Assembly: GCF_024494655.1 (NCBI RefSeq) | Contig: NZ_JANHDL010000008.1 | Span: forward strand, 49,048 to 113,047 | Reading direction: 5' to 3' | Origin: Halorubrum laminariae | Lineage (GTDB): Archaea; Halobacteriota; Halobacteria; Halobacteriales; Haloferacaceae | Length of the DNA stretch: 64,000 nt | Shown: positions 34,564 through 43,377 of the stretch, piece after piece | Layout: every line of letters starts with the position of its first letter | Position numbering within the stretch: position 1 is the first letter of the stretch | Notes under the pieces: model-generated | Seen by the model: only the letters and a program-made list of their open reading frames with translations | Told to the model about the DNA's origin: nothing | Database searches by the model: none | Program-made: the position numbers and the translations under genes

Positions 34564-34668
34564 CGCACAGACCTCCCCTTCGGCCCGGCGTAAGAGAGGT
34601 GAATAGATTGCACACCATACCATTAACACCCTTCTTTGATACACACTAAACCCATGAGTGTCACAGAC

Positions 34669-35802
34669 AAACGCGACGAGATGAGTACGGCCCGCGAGGA
34701 ATTCGCGGCGGCACAGTACGAATTCGAATCATACGCTGACGAGTTTGCAGCTGATGTCGCAGCACAACAAGACGAGGTCAATGACCTCGTTGAGGCGATC
34801 GGCGACGTCCAGGCGGAGATGACCAGCACGACAGACACATTTCACACCTATGGTGACGAGTTCGCCGCTGAGGTTGACCACCTCCGTGCCGATATTGACG
34901 CCCAGCGGGACGTGAACCGTGAACTCCAGGACGCGTTCGAGGCGTATGCTGACACCTTCGCGACAGATGTCGCAGACAAACAAGATATCGGCGATCTCCT
35001 GGCTGCGATTGAGGCGCTCCGCACGGAGATGAACACAACCCACGAGACGTTCGACGCATACGCAAACGATTTCGCAGCCGATGTCGCTGCGCTCCGTGAT
35101 ATCTCCGAGTTGGTTGCAGCAATCGACGACCTGCGAGCGGAATTCATCGCCGTGCACGACGCATTTGACGACTACGCTGATGACTTCGATGCCGAGATCT
35201 CCCTGTTCCACGCTGCCACCGCGGACCAACGCGACAGCTTCGACGCTACCGCCGACGCCTTCGCAGCGTACCGAGAGGAGTTCCATGGCGAGGAGGTAGA
35301 AGCACTGCTCGAGGCGATCGATGACTTCCAGCAGGAGATCGGCGACTTTCGAGCGGAGTTTGCAACGACTGAGGACGCCTTCGCTGCCTTCGCCCGTGAC
35401 TTCTACGGCCACGAGATCACGGCCGAGGTAGTCGCCGCCGACGCGGAAGCCGAACCCGTGGAGGATGAAGCGGACGTAGACGCGGAAGCAGAGGTCCCTC
35501 CAGACGAAGCTGGCGGAGAATCCGCCGGTACCGAGGACGAAGAGACAGAGCCGGTCGAAGTTGAAACGACGGCTCCGGACGCAGAAAGCAGTCCTGTGGA
35601 CGCGACAGACGAGGCGGAAGCGGGGGACGCAGAGGAGGAGACAGAGGAAGCAGCGCCGGAAGACATGGTTGAGTGCCGGGTCTGTAGCGAATACTATCAG
35701 GCGATCACGGAGCCCCATCTCCAGACCCACGATATAACAATTCAGGAGTACCGCGACGAGTACGGTGAGGACATCCCCCTTCGGCCGGATGATCAAGCAT
35801 GA
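34669..35802 (+). CDS. gvpC: Gas vesicle outer-surface protein GvpC
   Basis: About 377-388 residues, depending on start (ATG 34636, 34654 or 34681 are all in frame; the first gives MIHTKPMSVTDKRDEMSTAR). It is built of roughly seven imperfect repeats of 30-40 residues of the type FxxYADxFAxDVAxxxD. These wrap the GvpA wall and strengthen it. An acidic Glu/Ala/Asp region follows, and the last 45 residues contain CRVCSEYYQAITEPHLQTH, which looks like a small C2H2-type zinc-binding site. Its stop overlaps gvpN (ATGA). Confidence 0.92.
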   Translation, partial: KRDEMSTAREEFAAAQYEFESYADEFAADVAAQQDEVNDLVEAIGDVQAEMTSTTDTFHTYGDEFAAEVDHLRADIDAQRDVNRELQDAFEAYADTFATDVADKQDIGDLLAAIEALRTEMNTTHETFDAYANDFAADVAALRDISELVAAIDDLRAEFIAVHDAFDDYADDFDAEISLFHAATADQRDSFDATADAFAAYREEFHGEEVEALLEAIDDFQQEIGDFRAEFATTEDAFAAFARDFYGHEITAEVVAADAEAEPVEDEADVDAEAEVPPDEAGGESAGTEDEETEPVEVETTAPDAESSPVDATDEAEAGDAEEETEEAAPEDMVECRVCSEYYQAITEPHLQTHDITIQEYRDEYGEDIPLRPDDQA

Positions 35803-36842
35803 CGAACGAGTCCCGTAAGCGCAAGGTCCGAGGGTCGCAGATCCGCTCCTCACGCGGCGACAAGAAACAGGGGCGATCGCAGAGCCGTGATGATAAGGAG
35901 ATCGAGCGTCTCGAGAGACAGAACGGCGCTCGTCGTCAGGAGTCGTCCGCCCATATCGACGAGGGGTTCGTCCCGGAGGAACAGTCCTTCGTCGAGACCG
36001 AATCGGTCAATCGAGTCGAAACGCGGATGGAGCGGTGGCTCGACGTCGGACGACCCACTCACCTGATCGGACCGACCGGCTGTGGGAAAACGTCGCTGGC
36101 GATGCACGTCGCGCGCGAGCGCGATCGGCCGGTCGTCTGGATCAATGGTGACGCCGAACTCACGACCAGCGATCTCGTCGGCGAATACGCCGAAAAAGAG
36201 CGTATCTCGGAGCGCGACCAGTTCATCCACAACGTCGTCAAGAGCAAGGACATCATCCGTGACCGGTGGGTTGACAACCCCCTGACGCTCGCTGTGCAAG
36301 AGGGGGCGACGCTGGTCTACAACGAGTTCTCCCGAACCAAGCCCGTCGCGAACAACGTGCTGTTGTCGGTCTTCGAGGAGGGTGTGCTCGAACTGCCGGG
36401 GAAACGCGGTAAATCCCGGTACGTGGACGTGCATCCCGAGTTCCGAACCATCCTGACCTCTAACTCCGTCGAGTACGCCGGCGTCCACGAGCCGCAAGAC
36501 GCCCTGCTCGACCGCCTCATCGGGATCTACATGGACTTCTACGATCTCGACACGGAGATCGAGATCGTCCGGGCGCACGTCGACGGGTCGACCGGCACGA
36601 ACGTCGAGGACATCGTGCAGGTCCTGCGTGAACTCCGCGGGCGGCTCGATATCACCGTGGGCACCCGGGCCGCAATCATGGCTGCCGAAGGCGCCACCAC
36701 CGTCGACACCGTCGACCAGGCCGTCCTGACCGACGTCTGTACCGACGTGCTGGCATCGAAGGTTGCCCAGCGGAGCGACGTTCGCGAGCTGCGCGAGGAG
36801 ATAGAATCCGCGATCGAAGACATGGAAGTCAGCCTTTCTTAA
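35799..36842 (+). CDS. gvpN: Gas vesicle AAA+ ATPase GvpN
   Basis: A 347-residue MoxR-type AAA+ protein. A basic N-terminal extension (RKRKVRGSQIRSSRGDKKQG) is unusual for the acidic proteome. Walker A is HLIGPTGCGKTSLAMHVA, Walker B is LVYNEFSRTKP, and sensor 1 is FRTILTSNSVEYAG. GvpN enhances vesicle synthesis in halobacteria. It is translationally coupled to gvpC. Confidence 0.92.
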   Translation: MTNESRKRKVRGSQIRSSRGDKKQGRSQSRDDKEIERLERQNGARRQESSAHIDEGFVPEEQSFVETESVNRVETRMERWLDVGRPTHLIGPTGCGKTSLAMHVARERDRPVVWINGDAELTTSDLVGEYAEKERISERDQFIHNVVKSKDIIRDRWVDNPLTLAVQEGATLVYNEFSRTKPVANNVLLSVFEEGVLELPGKRGKSRYVDVHPEFRTILTSNSVEYAGVHEPQDALLDRLIGIYMDFYDLDTEIEIVRAHVDGSTGTNVEDIVQVLRELRGRLDITVGTRAAIMAAEGATTVDTVDQAVLTDVCTDVLASKVAQRSDVRELREEIESAIEDMEVSLS

Positions 36843-36866
36843 GATCCGGGGCCTCTACATAGAAGC

Positions 36867-37226
36867 ATGGCAGATCCAGCAAACGATCAATCTGAACGCG
36901 AAGAAGGCGACGAGGACGACGAGACACCACCAGCGTCCGACGGGGAGTCCTCGCCGTCGGCCGATTCATTCACTCTCGCCGACGCGCAGACGCGCGCACA
37001 AGAGGCGGCACAGGACCTGTTGGAACACCAGTTCGAGGGAATCATCAAAGCCGAGTCGAACGACGAAGGCTGGCGGACCGTCATCGAAGTCGTCGAGCGG
37101 AACGCCGTACCCGATACGCAAGACATCATCGGCCGCTACGAGATCACGCTTGACGAGACGGGGGACGTCACCAGCTACGAGCTTCTGGAACGCTATCGTC
37201 GGGGCGACATGAAAGAGGAACTGTAG
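36867..37226 (+). CDS. gvpO: Gas vesicle protein GvpO
   Basis: A 119-residue protein. An acidic N-terminus is followed by the conserved GvpO domain ([67 protein letters not shown]). It is essential for vesicle formation in halobacteria. It lies 24 bases after gvpN and closes the rightward operon. Confidence 0.92.
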   Translation: MADPANDQSEREEGDEDDETPPASDGESSPSADSFTLADAQTRAQEAAQDLLEHQFEGIIKAESNDEGWRTVIEVVERNAVPDTQDIIGRYEITLDETGDVTSYELLERYRRGDMKEEL

Positions 37227-37254
37227 CGGTGCGTCAAATGCACGAGCAATAGAT

Positions 37255-38019
37255 ATGGCCCATCGACTGACCGTAGCGAACGAGAAAGGCGGCGTGGGAA
37301 AGACGACGATCGCGATCAACGTCGCCGGAGCCCTCGCTGACCGCGGGCACGACGTTCTGTTCGTCGACCTCGATGCGCAGGGGAACGGAACGATCGGACT
37401 CGGTCTCGATGCATCCTACACCGGCGACGGAATCTCCCTGTACGATATACTCACGGATCTGGACGCACAACAGCAGATCGACGCGGTGATTCGTTCACAC
37501 GAGGAGTTCGACGTGGTCCCCTCCCACATCGACATGTTCAGTGCAGAGTCCGAGTTGCAGACGGCGATGCGCGGGCGTGAACGCCTATGGATGGCCCTGG
37601 ACGAACTACACGCCGACTACGACTACATCATCATCGACGCACCCCCCTCGTTGGGGCTGCTTACGGACAACGCGCTCCTCGCCTGTCGGAACGTCCTCAT
37701 CCCGGCGTTGCCCGAAGAGGCGTCCCGGCACGCGTTGGACATCCTGTTCGGGCACGTCGATACGCTCGAAGACGGATACGGCGTCGACATCGATCCGATC
37801 GGTCTTGTCGCCAATCGAATCGAAGTCGACGGCGAGGCCGAACGGATACTGGAGTGGTTCGACGAGCAGTACAAGTCACTCCCACTCTGGCGAATCCGGA
37901 ACCGGGTCGGGATCAAACGAGCATGGGCAAACGGGACCTCCGTCTTCGGTCACTCGGAAACGACGGATATGGACGAGCGATTTCAGGCCATCGCTGCCCA
38001 CCTCGAACGAACCGAGTGA
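37255..38019 (+). CDS. parA: ParA/Soj-type partition ATPase
   Basis: A 254-residue protein with the deviant Walker A motif NEKGGVGKTTIAINVAGALA, Walker A' VLFVDLDAQGNGTIGLG and Walker B YIIIDAPPSLGLLTDNAL. This is the standard ParA set used in plasmid segregation; related ATPases also position other cargo. It lies 28 bases after gvpO on the same strand, so it may be co-transcribed with the gvp genes. No parB-like gene follows. Confidence 0.85.
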   Translation: MAHRLTVANEKGGVGKTTIAINVAGALADRGHDVLFVDLDAQGNGTIGLGLDASYTGDGISLYDILTDLDAQQQIDAVIRSHEEFDVVPSHIDMFSAESELQTAMRGRERLWMALDELHADYDYIIIDAPPSLGLLTDNALLACRNVLIPALPEEASRHALDILFGHVDTLEDGYGVDIDPIGLVANRIEVDGEAERILEWFDEQYKSLPLWRIRNRVGIKRAWANGTSVFGHSETTDMDERFQAIAAHLERTE

Positions 38020-38296
38020 GACGCGCTGGGTACTCACTCGGTCTCACTGCGGTTCACAAGATCGACCGAGAGGGACGCACTGCAGGCGGCCAAGTCGTAC
38101 AGTTTCCGGCGCACTTTCCCTCCGTCACGATGTCGTAGAGCACCGTCAGCGTCTCGCATTCCGGGCATTCGACAGTGATTTCGCCAGGTCGCCCTCGATG
38201 TCGGCTTGCGTTAGCCGGTTGCACGGTTTCGAAATTAGCTCAGACATATCGAGTAACAGTTACTAATAGCGTGCAGTCAATAGATCGGACATCGGC
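38020..38296 (-). other. Intergenic stretch with traces of a small zinc-ribbon gene
   Basis: On the minus strand an ATG at 38247 opens a short frame (MSELISKPCNRLTQAD). The continuation ITVECPECETLTVLYDI lies in a different frame, as if a small zinc-ribbon protein had been frameshifted. Weak evidence. Confidence 0.3.
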
Positions 38297-38635
38297 TCAG
38301 AAATGTGACATCCTTCGCACATCGACTCGACTATGACACCGCCGCGATATATCCAAGCTGCAAGAATATCGCTGTGTCTCGAACTCGAACCGTACGCCGC
38401 CATCCTCACTGTCGGTCACACTGACCTCCCAACCGTGTGCCTGAACAATTTCGCGAATAATCGCTAACTCAAATCCCGTCCCGTCCTCAGTGGTCGAATA
38501 TCCCAACTCGAAGACCTGGTCACGGTCGTCCTCGGGGATGCCAACCCCGTCGTCTCCGATAGCGAAGCCGACCGCCTCGTTCAGCTCGATGACTGTGACC
38601 GTCACGTCCTCTCCACCGTCCTCGATCGCTTGCAA
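38297..38635 (-). pseudogene. Histidine kinase ATPase-domain fragment
   Basis: About 90 residues match the HATPase core of haloarchaeal sensor kinases (FAIGDDGVGIPEDDRDQVFE, then GYSTTEDGTGFELAIIREIV), and the last residues are unrelated. It resembles the C-terminus of the kinase at 54181-56796. The upstream dimerisation domain is missing. A piece of it lies next door on the opposite strand, so the gene was broken by an inversion or deletion. Confidence 0.75.
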
Positions 38636-38690
38636 CAGGAGCAGGAACTGGCCCGGCAGAACGACCGGCTTGAACGTTTTTATTCATTAT
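38626..38690 (+). pseudogene. Histidine kinase linker fragment in opposite orientation
   Basis: The plus strand reads LQQEQELARQNDRLERF, the coiled linker that normally precedes the H-box (for comparison NREAELAQQNERLEQFASFV in the kinase at 54181). It breaks off into AT-rich DNA. It directly abuts the ATPase-domain fragment, which is on the minus strand. Confidence 0.6.
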
Positions 38691-38835
38691 ATATTATATA
38701 GATAGCAATGACACGTGTCCAGTACATAACCAATGAATCCGATAAATTCAATGCTTGAATACGTACACCGATATCACGGTACTTCATCCGCCAATTATTT
38801 TATTATTCCGTGATTATATCTTCCACTTACCCAAT

Positions 38836-39699
38836 GTGGCGGCACCCCCCCCCCCTCCACCTCCACTCGCATCCCGTACCAACCGTGCGAAAGCCCTCGC
38901 TCGGACGTATACCGATATAAACAACCGGGATGGCTGGGCACGTGTCGAAGAGTTCCAACGTGTTCAGCAATGGCGTGGCAAGTATCCGAATAAGGGTTCA
39001 TCAGCCGCGAGCAGCGCGCTCGACCTCCCGCGAGATCGCATCCGGCCGTGGTTCAACGGCTCGAAACCTGACCCCGCACGAGCGGTCGAAGTCGCGGACG
39101 TAAACGGATGGCTCGACGCACAGCCCGGTGATCGCGTGTTCGACGCTCTCAGCGTCCTCCATGGGTGGGTTCTTGCCGGAGGCTCTATCCTTGCTGAGAC
39201 GTACGTCCCACGGCTGGCTGTCGATACCGACGATCCACGGAAGCTTGCTGCCGCCGCACTCGACGCCGTTGGCGTCGACGTGACCGTCTCTCGCGAACGA
39301 GAACACGATACAGAGCCCAGTCGAAGTGCAGAACTCCGGCCGATGGATCACGCCTCCACCCTTGGCCGGTTTCTTGTGGCAGTACTCGACGCACCGCTCG
39401 GTGAGAAAGCCGGACGTGACGTTCACGTCCCCGAGTGGATTGCCGCGACGCCATTCGACACACAACTCCGCTGGGCACGAACAGTCGTCACGCTCCGTGG
39501 GACGCAGACCAATCCCAGACATGGCTACCGCTGCCAGCTTAAAGAAGAGTGTCGGCCAGATGAATATTATCGCGACCTCGGGGACCGCTTCGCCACAATC
39601 GTGGGAGACGACGACCAGGTCACTGTCGGCGCACAAACGGTTCGACTGAAAGAGCGGGCAGCCGCCCTACTTGATGAAGTCCCCCATCTCCCTAACTAG
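38836..39699 (+). CDS. Possible homing-endonuclease-like protein starting in a C11 tract
   Basis: About 287 residues from GTG 38836 (VAAPPPPP followed by LASRTNRAKALART). A TATA-like box near 38810 supports a leaderless start here. The central region (LSVLHGWVLAGGSILAETYV, then KLAAAALDAVGVDVTVSR) and the second part (TLGRFLVAVLDAPLGEKAG, LRWARTVVTLRG) have the spacing of a two-half LAGLIDADG protein. The catalytic acidic residues are not clear. The N-terminal region before it could bind DNA. Function uncertain. Confidence 0.45.
   Translation: MAAPPPPPPPLASRTNRAKALARTYTDINNRDGWARVEEFQRVQQWRGKYPNKGSSAASSALDLPRDRIRPWFNGSKPDPARAVEVADVNGWLDAQPGDRVFDALSVLHGWVLAGGSILAETYVPRLAVDTDDPRKLAAAALDAVGVDVTVSREREHDTEPSRSAELRPMDHASTLGRFLVAVLDAPLGEKAGRDVHVPEWIAATPFDTQLRWARTVVTLRGTQTNPRHGYRCQLKEECRPDEYYRDLGDRFATIVGDDDQVTVGAQTVRLKERAAALLDEVPHLPN
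38845..38855. repeat. Run of 11 C at the start of a gene
   Basis: The tract sits 9 bases after GTG 38836 and 11 bases after ATG 38834. The two starts are in different frames, so gain or loss of one or two C would change which start leads into the long frame. Confidence 0.7.
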
Positions 39700-39707
39700 C
39701 TCAAGTA

Positions 39708-40776
39708 GAGGGTGTCATAGAACTCTTCTCACACCGTGATGATCGTGCTTCCCGGATTGTCTCCGCGTTCGTAGTTGGTGATTGCGACGACGAGGCGAAG
39801 GCACAGAGCGAGGAAGACCTGCGCTCGGGCGTGGACGCGGCCTCGGGCGTGCGTTCGCCCGAGGCCGCAGTCCTTCACTGATTCATTGGTTCGTTCGACT
39901 CCAGTACGGCGGTTGTACGTCTCATCCAACGTGGATTGCTTCAGTTGAACGTCTTCGCTGTGTTGTTCGATGCGGTCTTCGACTCTGTACTCGATATCTT
40001 TCGGCTCGTCAGTGTTTCGCGCGTTGTACGGAGCGACTGGCACGACCCCTGCGGCCAGCAGGTGGTCGTGCCAGTCGAGCGTGTCGTAGGCGCTGTCTCC
40101 AAGCATCCAGATCGGTGTGGCGACGGCGAGCGCGTCACGCGTGACGCGAATCGCCGTCTCCTCTGGCGCTTGCTTACTCTCTGTGAACTCCGCCGCAATC
40201 GGGATCTTTTGTCCGGTCGAGACGATCGTACAGCCGTAGCCGTGGTAGTACTCGTCATCGGTTGGATCGTAGCACTTCGACGCGTCTTGATCGGCAGGCA
40301 TCGCCCTCACGTCCGTTGAATCGATGCAGTAAGTCAAGTCGAGCAGGCCGCGGCGGGCGGCCTGCTCGACGAGTCGGTCAAAGACCTCGTCAACGACGTG
40401 TTCGAGGTCGGTGAGAAAGCGATCGACCGCGTCTCTCGACGGCGGTCGATCGAACCCACAGCTTAGCCAAACAACCGTGTTCCGAAGCTCTCGCTCAACC
40501 GGACGAATCCCGTAGATGTCCTTGTAGTAGCAGTGGAGGAAGCCACGCATCAGCTCTGGTGGTTCATGCTCTCGTGTTCGCCCCGTCTGCGCCGGGGCGA
40601 ACACGTCGAACTCTTCGAGAAACTCGAAGGATAGGTGCTCAAACAGCGCTAGCGTCTCAGTCTCCGCGACATTGAAGAACGTCTCTACCGAAGGATCATC
40701 TTGCAGGGTCGCTGAGGCCATACCATCTCAGCATACACCCTGCTCTTTGGTGTGGTAATCGTTCTATGACACCCTC
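39708..40776 (-). mobile_element. 1069-bp IS5-type element (IS-C), copy 1
   Basis: Ends GAGGGTGTCATAGAAC at 39708 and its inverted copy ending at 40776. The length equals that of copy 2 at 50090-51158. No target duplication was found in the flanks. Confidence 0.8.
39729..40721 (-). CDS. IS5-family transposase of IS-C, copy 1
   Basis: A 330-residue DDE transposase. First Asp in YCIDSTDVRAMPADQDASK, second in IWMLGDSAYDTLDWHDHL, and the Glu in RRTGVERTNESVKDCGLG. The frame is complete. It differs from copy 2 at roughly one residue in ten to fifteen, so the copies are not recent duplicates. It cuts off the neighbouring gene at 40775-40996. Confidence 0.9.
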   Translation of the reverse strand: MASATLQDDPSVETFFNVAETETLALFEHLSFEFLEEFDVFAPAQTGRTREHEPPELMRGFLHCYYKDIYGIRPVERELRNTVVWLSCGFDRPPSRDAVDRFLTDLEHVVDEVFDRLVEQAARRGLLDLTYCIDSTDVRAMPADQDASKCYDPTDDEYYHGYGCTIVSTGQKIPIAAEFTESKQAPEETAIRVTRDALAVATPIWMLGDSAYDTLDWHDHLLAAGVVPVAPYNARNTDEPKDIEYRVEDRIEQHSEDVQLKQSTLDETYNRRTGVERTNESVKDCGLGRTHARGRVHARAQVFLALCLRLVVAITNYERGDNPGSTIITV

Positions 40777-40996
40777 ATTCAATAACATGGAGCGAGTTTC
40801 GCTCGCGATTGTCTCGGTACGATGCGATCGCCCCATCGTTCTGCATCTCATTCGCAGGGTAGTGCTCCTCAAAATAATCAGGAAGCGCTGGAACCTTCGA
40901 CTTCGAGATGGTGATTTTCTCCTCATCGCCTGACCAGAGGCGTTCGACCTCGTAATCAAACGCTGTTTCGTATCGGAACCGTCCGATGGCGTTCAT
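40775..40996 (-). pseudogene. Gene fragment ending at the IS-C boundary
   Basis: A 73-residue frame (MNAIGRFRYETAFDYEVERL, later KVPALPDYFEEHYPANEM) that reads as normal acidic protein. The stop codon uses the first bases of the IS end, so the original C-terminus is probably lost. No family recognised. Confidence 0.45.
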
Positions 40997-41263
40997 ACCA
41001 GATATGGCTGCTTCAACTACTTAGATGGTCATGACCACACTCACTGCATGTTGGGGTTACATTACCCGCCACAACGGCCAACTGATTGCGTCTACACCCC
41101 TCATTATCCATCACGTGGCCAGCAGAGTGAAGAACATATTATCGGCGGCAGCGACAATCAGTTCAGCCACACGGGTGAGCACGTCGTCAGAAAGGTTGCC
41201 GGAGGAAGATTTCTTCAAAATCCGCTCAAACTATTATATACGGTGGGATTAATAATATTCCAC

Positions 41264-41494
41264 ATGTCAGACAAAGGTGACGAAAAAACCTCCTTGGCCG
41301 ACTGGGTCCTTCTGAGTGTCTTGTTTATCGCCGGGGGAGTGTTCTTTGTTAAACCGGTTGCGGTAACGACTGGTGCCTTTGTTGAATTCGTCGAAGCCTT
41401 TCCAGATCCCTCCGAATTGGGTCAATACGGGAGTCTATTCGCATTAGCTTCTATGCTCCTTGGAGGCGGTGGCCTCATTAGAAAGAAACGATAG
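41264..41494 (+). CDS. Small membrane protein
   Basis: A 76-residue protein starting MSDKGDEKTSLADWV. Two hydrophobic helices (about residues 14-36 and 52-70) are separated by an acidic loop, and it ends GLIRKKR, a positive-inside anchor. A TATA-like ttatata near 41234 lies 27-30 bases before the ATG, typical for a leaderless gene; the longer upstream frame is not coding-like. It precedes a hypothetical gene by 6 bases. Function unknown. Confidence 0.55.
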   Translation: MSDKGDEKTSLADWVLLSVLFIAGGVFFVKPVAVTTGAFVEFVEAFPDPSELGQYGSLFALASMLLGGGGLIRKKR

Positions 41495-41500
41495 TTCGAT

Positions 41501-41941
41501 ATGATGGATCCAGCATCTACACTTTCGGCTGGTGCTACAGCACTCTCAAAGGCCAGCAATGTAGGCGACTACCTCGACTATTGGCGAAACTACAAAGGAG
41601 AGCGTGTTGACATCCGCGAGAGTTCGTTGCGGCCGACAATGAAGGACAAACAGTACGTTGAGGACATTCACATCATCCGCGGGACGATCGGAGCCATCCA
41701 CGGTCAGCCAAGTGGCCTGCTACTGACCGACGTCAAGGAACTCCACCGACGGCGGAAACTCGACGGAGACCGGTTCGCCGATGATGTATCCAAAACAACT
41801 GTAATCAACGACGAACTCCGCCGGATTCGGCAAGTAAATGAGAAGATCGTCGCCTTTTCGGAGATTGGCGAACTCGAGTTGACCGAGGACACCAACGACG
41901 CCGATCGAACCATTGAGGACCTCGACTCAAACCAAGAATAA
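41501..41941 (+). CDS. Hypothetical protein
   Basis: A 146-residue soluble acidic protein (STLSAGATALSKASNVGDYL, later IRGTIGAIHGQPSGLLLTDV). No motif is recognised. Six bases from the small membrane protein, so probably one operon. The second codon is also ATG (41504). Confidence 0.5.
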   Translation: MMDPASTLSAGATALSKASNVGDYLDYWRNYKGERVDIRESSLRPTMKDKQYVEDIHIIRGTIGAIHGQPSGLLLTDVKELHRRRKLDGDRFADDVSKTTVINDELRRIRQVNEKIVAFSEIGELELTEDTNDADRTIEDLDSNQE

Positions 41942-42064
41942 TTGCAGACGATAATCCGACAGAGAAATCCTTCGGTAGCGAGTGAGGTTTTCGATCTTGT
42001 CGTATCCAGATCAAACCTTTATTGAGAGTATTCAATTCTAGTCAATGCGTGACGCCTGTCTGAC

Positions 42065-42074
42065 TTAATCTTAA
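42065..42074. repeat. Operator-like motif TTAATCTTAA before the ATPase gene
   Basis: It is the reverse complement of TTAAGATTAA found at 43043-43052 before the partner gene. It overlaps the likely promoter (next bases gcttag). Confidence 0.5.
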
Positions 42075-42104
42075 GCTTAGCACTAACCTTAGACCGAGAT
42101 GTGC

Positions 42105-43034
42105 ATGGCTGATCAGTTCACTGCGGCACTCGACGACGTCGAGGAATCCCACGCCCGGTACGCCGAGCAGCTGGGGCTCGTCGAGGGGCGCACACCGTTC
42201 GCGGCGGAGTCACTTCCCGACACGCGTGTGGCGGTCCGGATCAACGACGATCTCCTTCAGGAGGTTGCGTCGCACATCCTCACCCGCGCTGGACACGTCT
42301 CGGTGATCGATAAGCGGGGCGCGGGCAAGACCCACTTCCGAGAGCTCGTGTACGACGCTCTGAGCGAAGGCCCGCGCAGTGACGAGTTCGCCATCGCCCG
42401 CATCCGCGAGGTCGAGAGCATCACCACACGCCGGCTCTACACGCGGCTCCTCGACGAGCTCTCCGAGTACGACGCCCTCGATGTTCCCGAGACCTACCCA
42501 CGGGCGACCGATGAGGTTCGTCAGGTAGTCGAGGGCGTCGCCGAGCAGCTGGAGGCAGCAGATCTCACGTGCATCGTCCAAGTGGATCAGCTCGAGGATG
42601 CCGCCCGGAACACCCGGACCTTCGAGCAGCTGCTCGCCGGGCTCCAGAGCATCGGCGATCTCGGTGAGACCGAACCCGCGTTCATCCTCTTCCTCTTCGG
42701 GACACCCGAGGCCGCCGACCGGATCGATGAGCTCCGCCAGACGCTCTCGTCGAGGCTCGTCGCGAAGAATCGCTCGCTCGAACGGTTCGGGTTCGCGGAG
42801 ACAGAGGAGCTGATCGCCCGCTGGTTAGCGTGGGCTCGAGATGAGACGTACAAAGAGGGGTATCTTTCGGACCCGTACACCGCGCCGGCGATCCGGGCAA
42901 TCGTCGAATGCTCCGATGGGACGCCCCGGTCGGTGCGCCAGCAGTGCTACCACGCTTACCGCGCCGGCGCTCGCCAGTTCGACGATGGCGAAGGTGTTGA
43001 GATCACCGACGAGACCATCGAGACGTACGCCTAA
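42105..43034 (+). CDS. AAA+-type ATPase, first gene of a two-gene unit
   Basis: About 309 residues (ATG 42105; ATG 42099 is an alternative). Walker A variant VIDKRGAGKTHFRELVYD near residue 60, and a Walker-B-like strand LTCIVQVDQLEDAARN near residue 150. FILFLFGTPEAADRI resembles sensor 1 and RLVAKNRSLERFGF a following arginine-rich region. The C-terminal helical lid is like those of Orc1/Cdc6 and TniB/MuB-type ATPases, but no winged helix is present. With the small partner gene and shared repeats, it could be a plasmid maintenance or partition module. That role is inference. Confidence 0.65.
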   Translation: MADQFTAALDDVEESHARYAEQLGLVEGRTPFAAESLPDTRVAVRINDDLLQEVASHILTRAGHVSVIDKRGAGKTHFRELVYDALSEGPRSDEFAIARIREVESITTRRLYTRLLDELSEYDALDVPETYPRATDEVRQVVEGVAEQLEAADLTCIVQVDQLEDAARNTRTFEQLLAGLQSIGDLGETEPAFILFLFGTPEAADRIDELRQTLSSRLVAKNRSLERFGFAETEELIARWLAWARDETYKEGYLSDPYTAPAIRAIVECSDGTPRSVRQQCYHAYRAGARQFDDGEGVEITDETIETYA

Positions 43035-43052
43035 GATTAATTTTAAGATTAA
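43032..43052. repeat. Tandem TAAGATTAA motifs between the ATPase gene and its partner
   Basis: TAAGATTAA at 43032-43040 and TTAAGATTAA at 43043-43052 repeat with an 11-base period. They include the stop codon of the first gene and match, inverted, the site at 42065. Confidence 0.6.
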
Positions 43053-43056
43053 ACCA

Positions 43057-43377
43057 ATGAGCGACAACCCAATGTCGGATGCTTTCGACACAGCGGAGGA
43101 GGAGCAGAGCTCGGACGACGACGTCGACGCCGGCGGGGGCTTCGACGCAGAGGAGTACCTCGAGGCGTTGAACAGTGACGGTGCGCCGAAGGAGAAGACG
43201 GTCGGCATCGCAGTGACGACAGAGATGCACGCCTTCTATCAAGAGCTCCAGAACGCTGACGAGGTTGAAGCGAGCCCGGCACAGTCAGTCCGGGACCACT
43301 TGGAGAAGCTGGCGCACCGACACCCAGAGGTCTTCGAAAAGGCGATGCGGAAGCTCGAGATCGAGCGCGAGTTCTGA
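43057..43377 (+). CDS. Small acidic/helical partner of the ATPase
   Basis: A 106-residue protein starting MSDNPMSDAFDTAEEEQSSD. The first half is very acidic and disordered. The second half is helical (VGIAVTTEMHAFYQELQNAD, VRDHLEKLAHRHPEVFEKAM) and could be a ribbon-helix-helix-like or adaptor domain. It lies 22 bases after the ATPase gene, across the tandem motifs. The layout of an ATPase followed by a small site-binding partner is that of partition systems. Confidence 0.6.
   Translation: MSDNPMSDAFDTAEEEQSSDDDVDAGGGFDAEEYLEALNSDGAPKEKTVGIAVTTEMHAFYQELQNADEVEASPAQSVRDHLEKLAHRHPEVFEKAMRKLEIEREF

Noticed and set aside
34729..35853. Long minus-strand frame opposite gvpC
   Set aside because: It is the antisense of a repeat-rich gene, with high Cys and Arg and no promoter; gvpC is certain.
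38845..38855. Poly-proline N-terminus as a real domain
   Set aside because: The run comes from a C homopolymer, and the start codon is uncertain, so it is treated as a tract and not as a protein domain.
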